The position numbers and the translations under genes were made by a program. A stretch of DNA of 64,000 nucleotides from JAEUIV01 sp033763795 (GTDB lineage Bacteria; Planctomycetota; Phycisphaerae; Phycisphaerales; UBA1924): the NCBI GenBank assembly GCA_033763795.1, contig JANRJV010000061.1:38819-102818 (forward strand), in the 5' to 3' direction. Shown here one piece after another: positions 18,509 to 26,922 of the stretch (position 1 is the first letter of the stretch; each line of letters starts with the position of its first letter). Under the pieces are notes generated by a model that saw nothing but the letters and a program-made list of their open reading frames with translations, ran no database searches and was not told where the DNA came from.

Positions 18509-18653
18509 GTGGAAGTTACACCACACTGATGTTCAGTCAAGCGGTTTTCCTTTCAACGGCACCATGCCCAGGAAAGGGCGTCCGGCGGTCAAGAGCCGGG
18601 GCATCCATCCAGTAAAACGCTTAAGCACGCAAAGCATCCCGGCTCCGAAGAAT

Positions 18654-18668
18654 TCACTGGAACAGTGA
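18654..18668. repeat. Inverted repeat TCACTG-GAA-CAGTGA
   Basis: A perfect 6-bp dyad with a 3-base centre, about 60 bases ahead of the GH-A start. It partly resembles the 13-mer operator (9 of 13 positions for TGGAACAGTGACT), so it may be a weak second binding site, or an unrelated dyad. Confidence 0.4.
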
Positions 18669-18729
18669 CTGGAATGTGTTACACTCGCTCCGGGTTTCCG
18701 CTCAACACGTCATCCCGCGGCACGAAACC

Positions 18730-20652
18730 ATGACACCACCCGTCGGCTTCACTCGCCTGTTCGCCCTGTCCATCGCTGGGGTGATCGGCGCGGCCCCGTG
18801 CTCCGCCTCTGCGGACGCGCTAAATGTCCGGGCCGACTTCGCCGTCGTGCGCGATGACCAAGGACGCTTCTGGTACGAAAGACGCTCGACCGGCGAGCGC
18901 CTGCTCTCGATCGGCGTCAACGCCGTGACGCACGAGCAGCACCAGCCGCGCCCCAACACGCGGTACTACGACCCGCTCGCCCGACAGTTTTCGGGGGACG
19001 TCGCCGCCTGGGCCCGCTCGAGCGCCGAGATCCTTCTCGACGCGAATTTCAACACCGTCGCCAGCTGGAGCAGCCCGGCGGTGGTCGATCCGCGGCTCGT
19101 GCACACTCCGAACCTCTACGTCGCGGAGTTTGATTCTTCCCGGTGCCTCGCCGGGCTCCGGCCCGACTTCGAACAGCTGGTCGAATCGCGCGTGCGAGAG
19201 GTGATGCGTCCCTACGAGGGGCGGGCGGACGTGCTGGGCGTCTTTCTGGACAACGAGATGCCCTGGTGGGGCCGGACAGCCTGGGACGTCCTGCCGACGT
19301 ACACGCTCCTGGAGCGTGCGCTGGAGCTCGACCCCTCGGACCCAGCCCGTGCCGCCGCAATCGAGTTCCTTCAGAAGCGGCACGGGTCCGCCGAGTCACT
19401 CTGCAAGGCGTACGACGCCCCCGCTCGCGGTTGGGACCGCGTTGACAGCGCCTTCATGCGGATGTGCGCGGCGCCCGCGGCCATGGCCGATCGGGCCGCG
19501 TTCACCGATCTGGCGGCGGATCGCTTCTTCGAGCGCTCGACCGCTGTCGTCCGCCGACTGATGCCGGGCGTGCTGATTCTTGGGACCCGTTTCGCGGGCG
19601 ACGCTCCTGAGGGCGTGATCCGCGCGACCGCGCGTCACTGCGACGTGATCGCGGTCAACAGCTACTCGCCCTCCCCCGAATCAACGCGTGCGCTGCTCGC
19701 GCGGTACTGGGTGCTGGGGGGCAAGCCCCTGATGGTCACCGAGTTCTCGTGGAGAGCCCGCGAGAACCAGAGCGGCAACCCCAACACGCGCGGAGCCGGC
19801 GGCGTGCTCGCCACGCAGCGCGACCGCGCGGACAAGTTCCGCGAATTCATCGGCGCCATCGCGCCCGAGCCCATGATCGTCGGATATCACTGGTTCCAGT
19901 GGGCGGACCAGTCGCCGCAGGGACGATTCGACGGCGAAGACTCGAACTACGGCATCGTCGATCTGGAGCACGGTCGTTACGAGACCCTCCTTGGAACGAT
20001 GCGTGAGGTGAACCTGGACGCGGCGCGGCTCCACGCGAGCTCGGCACGCCCGCTGCCCACTGAGCTCCCGCCCAAGCGCTCCGTCACATACTCCCCGGGT
20101 CAGCATCCGGGCCGACCGCCCCGCATGACCCTCATGCGCGACGGCGTCGGGCCCTTCGAGGTCTGGCACGCCGCCGACGCGAAGATCGACGCACGCGAGG
20201 CCGACGGTGTGATGACCGTTCGCTACTCGACCGGCCGGGAGTACGGCGTCGGCGTCGCTTTCCGCGGTCCGAAGGCGCAGTCGCTCCCCGTCGGTCCGCG
20301 CCTCGCGACCGACCTGGACGGGTACGAGTTCATCGTGCTCGACGCGGATATCCCCGAAGGCGTCGAGGTGCACATCCACGTGAACGAGGCCGGGGCGGGC
20401 GACCCGTGGAAGCAGTTCGATACGAGCGCGGGCGATGACGCCGAGTCCTACTCGTCCCTTCCTCTGATCGGCAAGGGCGCCCGCTCTGAGTACCGCGTCC
20501 GCATCGCCGACCTCGTGGCACAGAGCTCCTACGGCAATCAGGCGGGCCAGCGGCGCATCGACATGAACGCCGTAGGCACGATCGCGTTCCAGCTCATGGG
20601 TCCCGAGCTCTCGGGGACTGCGCGTGTGTTCGACCTCTCACTGGAGAGATGA
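18730..20652 (+). CDS. Secreted clan GH-A glycoside hydrolase (agarase/GH50-like)
   Basis: A 640-residue exported enzyme. The ATG at 18730 gives a signal peptide (MTPPVGFTRLFALSIAGVIG, cleavage near SASA, about 29); an in-frame GTG at 18676 would put the start inside operator-like DNA and is less likely. The (beta/alpha)8 part (about 60-435) shows the clan GH-A pair: acid/base Glu176 in FLDNEMPWWG and nucleophile Glu338 in LMVTEFSW, plus RRLMPGVLILGTRFAG and DVIAVNSY as in agarase-type enzymes. Residues about 480-640 are a beta-rich module, possibly carbohydrate-binding. The family is tentative and the substrate unknown; the beta-glucan enzymes nearby suggest a marine or plant glucan. The next gene begins 1 base after the stop. 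Confidence 0.8.
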   Translation: MTPPVGFTRLFALSIAGVIGAAPCSASADALNVRADFAVVRDDQGRFWYERRSTGERLLSIGVNAVTHEQHQPRPNTRYYDPLARQFSGDVAAWARSSAEILLDANFNTVASWSSPAVVDPRLVHTPNLYVAEFDSSRCLAGLRPDFEQLVESRVREVMRPYEGRADVLGVFLDNEMPWWGRTAWDVLPTYTLLERALELDPSDPARAAAIEFLQKRHGSAESLCKAYDAPARGWDRVDSAFMRMCAAPAAMADRAAFTDLAADRFFERSTAVVRRLMPGVLILGTRFAGDAPEGVIRATARHCDVIAVNSYSPSPESTRALLARYWVLGGKPLMVTEFSWRARENQSGNPNTRGAGGVLATQRDRADKFREFIGAIAPEPMIVGYHWFQWADQSPQGRFDGEDSNYGIVDLEHGRYETLLGTMREVNLDAARLHASSARPLPTELPPKRSVTYSPGQHPGRPPRMTLMRDGVGPFEVWHAADAKIDAREADGVMTVRYSTGREYGVGVAFRGPKAQSLPVGPRLATDLDGYEFIVLDADIPEGVEVHIHVNEAGAGDPWKQFDTSAGDDAESYSSLPLIGKGARSEYRVRIADLVAQSSYGNQAGQRRIDMNAVGTIAFQLMGPELSGTARVFDLSLER

Positions 20653-20653
20653 C

Positions 20654-21625
20654 ATGACCAGGTCCGTTCAGCCAGAGTACCCACGCCGCGCCTTCACGCT
20701 CATCGAGCTGCTGGTCGTGGTCGCGGTGATCTCCATCCTCATCGGCATCCTGCTCCCCGCCCTCTCCAAGGCGCGCCGGTCGGGGATGACCACGAAGTGC
20801 GCCTCGAACCTCCATCAGCTGGTGATCGCGCTCACGGCGTACACCTCCGACTTCGACATGAAGTTCCCGCCGAATCTCGACCGCATCCGCGACACGGAGA
20901 CGGGCAAGAGCGGCATGTGGTGGTACGACGTGCCGCGGCTGGGGCGTTACATGCCGCAGTTCGACGACTCGAACCTGAACTTCAACAACGTCAAGAACCA
21001 GACGGTGGGCGGCGGCTCGATGATGTGCCCCGAGCATCCGCTCGCGGGCCGCTCGTACGCCATGAACTACTGGGCCTCCAGCGCGACCAAGTACGACGTT
21101 TCGACGGGCACCTTCGCGACGCCCGGCCGCAATCCTCGCGACGCCGCGGAATCCGAGCGCGGCAAGGGGTTCGACGGCACGGTCGGCCGCGCGTCCGATG
21201 TGATGCTCGTGGCCGAGGCCTGGGGACTCTTCTTCAACGAAGGCGCCTCGGCCGCGAATCCGCCCAAGGCGTGGTTCGCCGCCGCGGACATCGGAGACCT
21301 CGGCAAGCCTGGGCAGCGCTGGGGAGGCGGCACGGGCATCACGGACGCCGCGGCGTTCGCCGGGCAGTGGGTCAACTCCTCCATCGGCGCGATCGAGATG
21401 AAGGGGCTCACGCGAACGACCGTCAAGACCTACGTGCCCTTCTACCGCCACGGCGCTCGCGAGCTTCCCCTCCACGTCGACGGCGCGGCGAACTTCGGAA
21501 TGGTCGACGGCTCGGTGCGCGTCTATCGCCAGCGCGAGCTCGTCGACCAGGCGACGGGCAAGACAACCCTCCGCATTCTTTGGTCCACCTACGACAAGGA
21601 CGCCGAGTTCCCTAGCGAGAACTGA
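20654..21625 (+). CDS. Prepilin-type (pseudopilin) exported protein
   Basis: A 323-residue protein with a type IV prepilin signal: a short basic leader, then AFTLIELLVVVAVISILIG with the Phe-Thr-Leu-Ile-Glu methylation site, and LLPALSKAR. The rest is a large exported head that ends with an H-x10-DG-type motif (HVDGAANFGMVDGSVR), a variant of the H-x9-DG tail common in planctomycete pseudopilins. The start at 20654 has GGAGAG a few bases upstream and follows the GH-A stop by 1 base, so translation is probably coupled. Planctomycetes have many such proteins beside glycan-degrading genes; they may build a type II secretion-like or surface-binding structure. Specific role unknown. Confidence 0.85.
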   Translation: MTRSVQPEYPRRAFTLIELLVVVAVISILIGILLPALSKARRSGMTTKCASNLHQLVIALTAYTSDFDMKFPPNLDRIRDTETGKSGMWWYDVPRLGRYMPQFDDSNLNFNNVKNQTVGGGSMMCPEHPLAGRSYAMNYWASSATKYDVSTGTFATPGRNPRDAAESERGKGFDGTVGRASDVMLVAEAWGLFFNEGASAANPPKAWFAAADIGDLGKPGQRWGGGTGITDAAAFAGQWVNSSIGAIEMKGLTRTTVKTYVPFYRHGARELPLHVDGAANFGMVDGSVRVYRQRELVDQATGKTTLRILWSTYDKDAEFPSEN

Positions 21626-21877
21626 CCCCGCGGTTGCGAAGATGGCCCCGCTTGACTTTCGAGTTGTTACTTGCGCTCACCGATCCGTTCCTGTATCGCG
21701 CGAAGCCCGCCGCACTCTTCACATCATCTCATTCCGGGCCGGAAAACCCCGAGAGATCCTTGACCGCGCGGTGTTCATGCGTACCTTTGAAACAGTTGCA
21801 CGGCCGTGCGTGCGCCGTGTGATGTTGATGCGTTCTTATGTCACGGCGTCGCTCGGCGCCACAAGGGAGAGAACACG
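21626..21877. other. Intergenic region with operator-like site B
   Basis: About 250 bases of lower GC with no convincing gene. It holds the operator-like 13-mer at 21788-21800 and a good ribosome binding site (GGGAGAG) for the next gene. The next gene's own promoter most likely lies here. Confidence 0.5.
21788..21800. promoter_or_regulatory. Operator-like site B, TGAAACAGTTGCA
   Basis: Matches TGWAACWGTTWCA at 12 of 13 positions (G in place of A/T at position 11). It lies 77 bases ahead of the PEP-CTERM-like gene, where a repressor could block that gene's promoter. Confidence 0.55.
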
Positions 21878-22531
21878 ATGATCCGTCCGCTCTTTGCGTC
21901 CGCCGCTCTCGTCGCGCTGGTCGGCGCCCAGGCTTCCGCCACGAACCTGCTCAACAACGCGGGCTTCGAGGACGCTCTGGGGTTCGACTTCGCGAACCCG
22001 AACAACTGGAACGGGTTCTTCGGCGGCCCCGCCGGCACGTTCCTCCAGGCCTTCAACGACACCGGCGCCACGCCCCGCTCCGGCGACCGCGCCCTGGTCA
22101 CGACTATCCGCGGCGCCGAAGGCATCACCACGGGCAACGACGCGTTCACCGGCCACGTGCAGATTGTCAACGGCATCACGGCGGGCGCCAGCTACGAGCT
22201 CGCCGTGTGGGCCCGCACCAACCCCCTGCTGCTCAATGGCGCGGAGTTCCGGGTTGAGTGGCAGGACGCGATGGGCGTCGAGATCTCACGCTTCAACCAG
22301 CCCCTGCAGGGTCTGGTGACCAGCGATTACCAGCGCTTCGCCTTCACCGACGTGGCTCCCGCCGGCGCGAGCCGCGCCGCCATCGTGATCGCGGTGCAGA
22401 GCTTCATCGGCGCGAGCCCCGCCGACACCAGCGTCGCGTGGGACGATGCCTCGTTCCAGATCATCCCGGCCCCCGGCGCCGCCGCGCTGCTCGCGGTCGC
22501 GGGGGTGACCGGCCTTCGTCGCCGTCGCTAA
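21878..22531 (+). CDS. Secreted PEP-CTERM-like protein with jelly-roll type domain
   Basis: A 217-residue exported protein. The ATG at 21878 has GGGAGAG six bases upstream and gives a signal peptide (MIRPLFASAALVALVGAQAS). The mature part starts with NLLNNAGFEDALGFDF, the same 'N-x-G-F-E' opening seen in the dockerin protein at 17089-18369, and is beta-rich, so a carbohydrate-binding fold is plausible. The C-terminus, PAPGAAALLAVAGVTGLRRRR, is a PEP-CTERM-like sorting signal: a Pro motif, a hydrophobic helix and an Arg cluster, read by an exosortase-type system. The genes for that system are not in the window. Likely a surface protein that binds glycan; function inferred only. Confidence 0.8.
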   Translation: MIRPLFASAALVALVGAQASATNLLNNAGFEDALGFDFANPNNWNGFFGGPAGTFLQAFNDTGATPRSGDRALVTTIRGAEGITTGNDAFTGHVQIVNGITAGASYELAVWARTNPLLLNGAEFRVEWQDAMGVEISRFNQPLQGLVTSDYQRFAFTDVAPAGASRAAIVIAVQSFIGASPADTSVAWDDASFQIIPAPGAAALLAVAGVTGLRRRR

Positions 22532-22553
22532 GAGAACAACGGTCGGGCGATGG

Positions 22554-22577
22554 GCTCCGGCGTTGACCCGCCGGGGC
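22554..22577 (+). terminator. GC-rich hairpin after the PEP-CTERM-like gene (weak terminator candidate)
   Basis: GCTCCGGCG pairs with CGCCGGGGC (one T-G wobble) around a TTGACC loop, 23 bases past the stop codon and just before operator site C. There is no T-run, so it may be a Rho-type or attenuating hairpin rather than a classical terminator. Confidence 0.35.
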
Positions 22578-22595
22578 CCCTGCCCGTATCGTACT

Positions 22596-22608
22596 TGTAA
22601 CAGTTTCA
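22596..22608. promoter_or_regulatory. Operator-like site C, TGTAACAGTTTCA, ahead of the LacI gene
   Basis: A full 13 of 13 match to TGWAACWGTTWCA, placed 18 bases before the ATG of the LacI-family gene. This is the expected place for autoregulation, and it makes this protein the natural candidate to bind sites A and B. Confidence 0.6.
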
Positions 22609-22626
22609 GCATCCCGAGGGACCAGT

Positions 22627-23637
22627 ATGCCATCCGTCCGAGACATCGCAGCCCGAGCCGGAGTATCGGTGGCGACGGTGTCCCGTGCGCTCAACGACAA
22701 GCCGAACGTCAACGAGGAGACTCGCGACCGAGTGCTCTCCGCCGCACGGCAGATGGGCTACGTGAAGCCGGCCCCGATGCGCGTCTCAAACGTCATCGCC
22801 CTGGGGTACCCGACGGAGGTCGTCCGGGCCGATTACGGCGCGTTCGATTCCGCCCTGATGTTCGGCATCCTCCGCGGACTCAACGCCCAGCGCTACGACG
22901 TCACCATCCTGAACATCGGTCGCGATCGCGAGCCAAGCGAAGACTTCCGCTCGTTCTTCAACCGCAAGGGCGTTCGGGGCGTCATCCTGCGCTGCTTCGA
23001 GGACTCACGCGAGGTGTGCGAGAGCATCGCGGCCGAAGGCTTCCCCGCCGTCGTCGTCGCCGACCGCTTCGATAACCCGGCGGTCAATTTCATCTGCACC
23101 GAATCGCGCAGCGACAGCCGCCGCGCCGTGGAGCACCTGATCCGCCTGGGGCACCGCCGCATCGCTCTGGGCGTCCATTACGTGCGGGACACGGACCACC
23201 GCGACCGCTGCGAGGGCTACCGCGAGGCGCTGGAAGAGCACGGCGTGGCCTTCGATCCCTCGTTGCTCGTCGATCTCGTCGCGGACATGGCGGGCGGCGC
23301 CAACGCCGTCCGGTATCTCATGAGCCTCCCGGACCGACCGACGGCGATCTACTTCACGGACCCCATGGCCACGGTCGGCGCGATGCACGCATGCCGCGAG
23401 ATGGGCGTGCACATCCCGCAGGAGCTCTCGATCGTCGGGTTCGACGACAGCGATGTCCGTCATCACGCGTTCCCGCCCTTCACCGCCGTCTGCCAGGACG
23501 CGAGCCTTCTCGGGCAGGAGGCCGCGCGTTGGCTGCTGCGCCGGATCAACGACGACACCACCGAGCCGCTGCGCCTGGTTCGCCAGACATCCTTTGAGAT
23601 CAATCAGACAACGTGCCCCCCGCCGCGTGTCGCCTGA
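22627..23637 (+). CDS. LacI-family transcriptional regulator
   Basis: A 336-residue DNA-binding regulator. Residues 1-47 hold the LacI helix-turn-helix and hinge (SVRDIAARAGVSVATVSRAL, then YVKPAPMR); the rest is a periplasmic-binding-protein-like sensor domain with the usual landmarks (GVRGVILRC, FPAVVVADRF, HLIRLGHRRIALGV, AIYFTDPMATVGAMHACREM, LSIVGFDD). Such proteins leave their operator when a small sugar binds. It heads a run with the sugar ABC importer and the GH1 enzyme, so the inducer is probably an oligosaccharide of the imported glucan. The 13-mer 18 bases upstream, repeated at two other locus promoters, is its likely operator. Confidence 0.92.
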   Translation: MPSVRDIAARAGVSVATVSRALNDKPNVNEETRDRVLSAARQMGYVKPAPMRVSNVIALGYPTEVVRADYGAFDSALMFGILRGLNAQRYDVTILNIGRDREPSEDFRSFFNRKGVRGVILRCFEDSREVCESIAAEGFPAVVVADRFDNPAVNFICTESRSDSRRAVEHLIRLGHRRIALGVHYVRDTDHRDRCEGYREALEEHGVAFDPSLLVDLVADMAGGANAVRYLMSLPDRPTAIYFTDPMATVGAMHACREMGVHIPQELSIVGFDDSDVRHHAFPPFTAVCQDASLLGQEAARWLLRRINDDTTEPLRLVRQTSFEINQTTCPPPRVA

Positions 23638-23701
23638 CGCCGGCGTCGCGGGGAAGGGACGCCCGCACCCCCGGGCTGTCGACTGAGCGGAAAGTGCAAG
23701 G

Positions 23702-25123
23702 ATGAGCAGCGCCCGCCGCAACCAAACGAAGCGCTCGCTCGAGCCCTTTTCCGCACTATCGGTGGGCGGGGCGGTCGTTCTCATGCTCGCGGTGCTCTCC
23801 GGCGCGGTGCTGGCCCTCCGGCCCGTGGAGCGCCGCGACTCCACGCAGTTCTGGACCTTCACGCGCATGCACGCCGCCATCTACGAGCCGGCGATCGAGC
23901 GGTGGAACGCCGAGAGGCCCGGTCAGAAGCTCGAGATGACCGTCTTCTCGATCCCGGCCCTCGAACGGCGGACCATGTCGTCCTTTCTCGCCCGCACCGC
24001 GATGGCCGAGCTGCTTGAGGTCGACCGCACGATCGCGCAGCGAACCTTCGGCGGCCCCCTCGAAGACATCGGATTTGTCGATCTCACGGACCGTCTCGCC
24101 GCGGAGGGGCTCCTCGACGCGATCAATCCCCCGTCGTTCAGCGCGTGGACCAGCCGCGGCCGGATCTTCGGCATTCCCCACGATGTTCACCCGGTGATGC
24201 TCGCGTACCGCGCGGATCTCGTGGAGGCCGCGGGCATCGACCTCTCGCACGTCGAGACATGGGACGACTTCTTCGCCGCGATGCGACCCCTCATGACCGA
24301 CGCCGACGGCGACGGCGAGCCCGATCGGTACCTCCTCAACTTCTGGGAGACGCACGTCGAATCGATCGAGACGCTGCTACTCCAGGCCGGCGGAGGCTTC
24401 TTCGACGCGCAGGGGCGGCCGATCATCGCGAGCGACGCCAACGCTCGCGCGCTCGCCAAGCTGGCGTCATGGATCGGAGGCCCCACTCGCGTCGCCGGGG
24501 ACGCGCCCGACTTCACGGCCAGCGGGAACGCGCTGAAGCTCAACGGTTATGTCGCCAGCTGCCTCATGCCCGACTGGATGTGCGACATCTTCCAGAAAGA
24601 GATCCCGCAGCTCTCGGGCAAGCTCAAGCTCATGCCGCTGCCGGCGTTCGAGCGCGGCGGCCGTCGAACCAGCGTCTGGGGAGGCTCGATGCTCGGGATC
24701 TCGCGCACCGCGGCCGACGTCGAGCAGTGCTGGCAGGCAGCCAAGCACCTCTACCTTTCGCCCGAGCTGGCCCGGCAGCTCTACGAGGACGGCGACATCA
24801 TCAGCCCGGTCCGCTCCAACTGGTCCGACCCCATTTACGACTCGCCCGACCCCTACTTCTGCGGTCAGGCGAAAGGACGGATGTACATCGAGCTCGCCGA
24901 TGACATTCCGCCTCGGCCGTCCTCGCCGTTCACGCTGCTCGCCCGGGCACGCGTGCAGGAAGCCCTGATGGCAACGGCGCAGCGGGCACGAGTCGAGCCC
25001 GCTCCCTCGATCGCGGAGCTCGAGGCCGAAGCCAGGTCCCGCCTCGCCGCCGCGGACCGCGCCGTCCGCGCCGCCATGGCGCGCAACAGATTCCATGCGC
25101 AGGTGCTGGAGACCTCCCCGTGA
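23702..25123 (+). CDS. Sugar ABC transporter substrate-binding protein (extracellular family 1)
   Basis: A 473-residue solute-binding protein of the MalE/family 1 type, giving substrate specificity to the importer encoded by the next two genes. Instead of a lipoprotein box, it has an N-terminal hydrophobic segment (about 18-40) with no Cys at the end, so it is held by a membrane anchor or has a cleaved signal. Landmarks are FWTFTRMHAAIYEPAIERWN, the lobe sequence SFSAWTSRGRIFGIPHDVHP, an EF-hand-like loop MTDADGDGEPDRY, and TSVWGGSMLGISRT. The C-terminal 50 residues are a charged, Ala-rich helix. Its stop overlaps the next start by one base (TGATG), indicating coupled translation. Confidence 0.9.
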   Translation: MSSARRNQTKRSLEPFSALSVGGAVVLMLAVLSGAVLALRPVERRDSTQFWTFTRMHAAIYEPAIERWNAERPGQKLEMTVFSIPALERRTMSSFLARTAMAELLEVDRTIAQRTFGGPLEDIGFVDLTDRLAAEGLLDAINPPSFSAWTSRGRIFGIPHDVHPVMLAYRADLVEAAGIDLSHVETWDDFFAAMRPLMTDADGDGEPDRYLLNFWETHVESIETLLLQAGGGFFDAQGRPIIASDANARALAKLASWIGGPTRVAGDAPDFTASGNALKLNGYVASCLMPDWMCDIFQKEIPQLSGKLKLMPLPAFERGGRRTSVWGGSMLGISRTAADVEQCWQAAKHLYLSPELARQLYEDGDIISPVRSNWSDPIYDSPDPYFCGQAKGRMYIELADDIPPRPSSPFTLLARARVQEALMATAQRARVEPAPSIAELEAEARSRLAAADRAVRAAMARNRFHAQVLETSP

Positions 25124-25992
25124 TGCGCCCGCGATCCACCACACTCGCCGCGTGGTCGCTTCTGGCGCCGTTTCTCCTGCTGTTCATCGTATTCACTGCC
25201 TATCCGATCGTCCGCTCGCTCGTCCTTTCCACGCAGCAGACTTTCGGTCCGGGCACCACAGTCTTTGTGGGAACGTCGAACTACCGCGCCATCTTTGACG
25301 ACCCGCTTTTCTACAAGGCGCTCCTCAACACCTCGATCTTCACGGCCGGCTCGGTCTTCATCCAGCTCCCGCTCTCGCTGGGCCTCGCGATGCTCCTCAA
25401 TCGGCCCGATATCCGGGGACGCGCGTTCTTCCGCGTCATCTTCTTCGCTCCGAGCCTGGTGGGGCTCGTGTTCGTCGCAATGATCTTCAGCCTGCTGCTC
25501 GAGAAACGGACGGGTCTCGTGAATCAGGTCCTGCACTCCTGGACCGGGTTCCCGCTGGATTTCCCCTGGATGCAGCAGTACGCGATGGGCGCGCTCATCG
25601 TCGCCGCGCTCTGGATGTACGTTGGCTTCAACATGGTCTACTTCCTGGCGGCGCTGCAGAACGTCAGCCCCGAACTCGATGAAGCCGCCCAGATCGACGG
25701 AGCCGGGCCCTGGCAGCGCTTTCTCAACGTCACGCTGCCCGCCATCGCGCCCGTCGGGGGGTTCGTGGTGCTCCTTTCCATCATCGGCAGCTTCCAGCTT
25801 TTCGAGCTTCCGTGGATCATGTTCCAGGGCCCGGGATACGACAATCGGGCCCTGACGGTCGTCATGTACCTGTTCCAGGCCGGGTTCGAAGTGGGCGACC
25901 TCGGTTACGCGAGCGCGGTCGGCTGGATCCTCGCCCTGATCCTGATCGGAGCCGCCCTAGTGCAGCGGGCCGCCTCGAGGTCGCACGCATGA
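25123..25992 (+). CDS. Sugar ABC transporter permease (MalF type)
   Basis: A 289-residue inner-membrane subunit of a carbohydrate importer, with about six helices and the EAA loop DEAAQIDGAGPWQRFLNVTL near residues 185-205 that contacts the ATPase. The ATG at 25123 overlaps the stop of the binding-protein gene; a GTG immediately before it is an alternative. The end overlaps the second permease by four bases (ATGA). No ATPase gene is present in this cluster, so a shared MsmK/UgpC-type ATPase encoded elsewhere must be used, as is common for family 1 sugar importers. Confidence 0.92.
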   Translation: MRPRSTTLAAWSLLAPFLLLFIVFTAYPIVRSLVLSTQQTFGPGTTVFVGTSNYRAIFDDPLFYKALLNTSIFTAGSVFIQLPLSLGLAMLLNRPDIRGRAFFRVIFFAPSLVGLVFVAMIFSLLLEKRTGLVNQVLHSWTGFPLDFPWMQQYAMGALIVAALWMYVGFNMVYFLAALQNVSPELDEAAQIDGAGPWQRFLNVTLPAIAPVGGFVVLLSIIGSFQLFELPWIMFQGPGYDNRALTVVMYLFQAGFEVGDLGYASAVGWILALILIGAALVQRAASRSHA

Positions 25993-26858
25993 ACCGCGCG
26001 CTCGCCCGCACACCCGCCGCTCGCATCAGCCTCGGGCTGGTGTACGTGACACTCACCGCCGCCGCGATCATCACCGCTGTCCCGTTCGTCTGGATGATCT
26101 GCGCCGCGCTCAAGACGAACGAGGACTTCTTCACCGCCCTGTTCCTCCCCCTGCGCGAGACCGGCGGCGTCGCCTGGGACCGTCTGACTCTTTCCAACTT
26201 CACGCGCCTGTTCACCGAACACGGCTTCGCCGGCGCGATGCTCAACTCGGTGTTCCTCTCGTCGACCACAGCCGTGCTCGCGACGCTCTCCGCGTCCATG
26301 GCCGGCTACGCCCTGGCCCGCTTCGAGTTCAAGGGCCGCTCGCTTGTGATCGCCGTCGTGCTGGGCGTGCTGGTCGTCCCCGGGACCGTTCTGCTCGCTC
26401 CGTCGTACCAGCTCCTCTTTCAGCTTGGCCTGCTCGACACGTTCACCGGGCTCATTCTCCCCGCGGCGGCCCCCGCGTTCGGCGTGTTCCTCTTCCGTCA
26501 GGCCGTGATCAGCTCGGTCCCCGCCCAGCTCATCGAGGCCGCCCGGATCGACGGCGCGGGCGAGTGGCGCATCTACTTCCAGATCGCGCTGCCACTGCTG
26601 CGCCCGATGGTCGGCGCGTTCCTCCTCGTGACATTCCTCGGGGCGTGGAACAACTTCATCGGGCCGCAGATCGTCCTACAGACGCCCGAGCGATTCCCGC
26701 TCGCGGTCGCGGTCAGCCTGCTGCGCGGCGTGTATTACCAGGACTACGGCCTTCAGATGGCGGGCACACTCGTCTCCGTCGTGCCCGTGCTCGCGCTGTT
26801 CCTTCTGCTCCAGAAAGAGTTCATCGCCGGCCTCACCTCCGGCGCCGTCAAGGGTTGA
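25989..26858 (+). CDS. Sugar ABC transporter permease (MalG type)
   Basis: A 289-residue second permease of the importer. About six helices are visible; the EAA loop is IEAARIDGAGEWRIYFQIAL near residues 178-198, and the N-terminus has the MalG-like pattern RISLGLVYVTLTAAAIITAV then PFVWMICAALK. I chose the ATG at 25989, which overlaps the stop of the MalF-type gene by four bases, over an in-frame start 59 codons upstream inside that gene. It is followed 64 bases later by the GH1 gene. Together with the two genes before it, it should carry a glucan oligosaccharide across the membrane. Confidence 0.92.
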   Translation: MNRALARTPAARISLGLVYVTLTAAAIITAVPFVWMICAALKTNEDFFTALFLPLRETGGVAWDRLTLSNFTRLFTEHGFAGAMLNSVFLSSTTAVLATLSASMAGYALARFEFKGRSLVIAVVLGVLVVPGTVLLAPSYQLLFQLGLLDTFTGLILPAAAPAFGVFLFRQAVISSVPAQLIEAARIDGAGEWRIYFQIALPLLRPMVGAFLLVTFLGAWNNFIGPQIVLQTPERFPLAVAVSLLRGVYYQDYGLQMAGTLVSVVPVLALFLLLQKEFIAGLTSGAVKG

Positions 26859-26922
26859 CGCAACGCATCACTCTCCCATCCGACCAATCGATCGGCGAGC
26901 CTCGCCGTGAAAGGATGATCGA

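Larger units (their letters stand above)
18370..18729. other. Divergent regulatory region rich in dyad symmetry
   Basis: 360 bases between the dockerin/CBM-like gene (minus) and the GH-A gene (plus), with lower GC than its flanks. It holds an operator-like 13-mer at 18496-18508, an 8-bp inverted repeat (GAGCCGGG at 18593-18600 with CCCGGCTC at 18638-18645) enclosing the palindrome GCTTAAGC (18619-18626), a dyad TCACTG-GAA-CAGTGA (18654-18668), and isolated GTTACA half-sites (18515-18520 and 18679-18684). This is what one expects of a controlled divergent promoter. Confidence 0.6.

Noticed and set aside
18676..18730. Earlier GTG start for the GH-A hydrolase
   Set aside because: It would put 18 residues ahead of a clear signal peptide and start within a GTTACA half-site; ATG 18730 fits export better.
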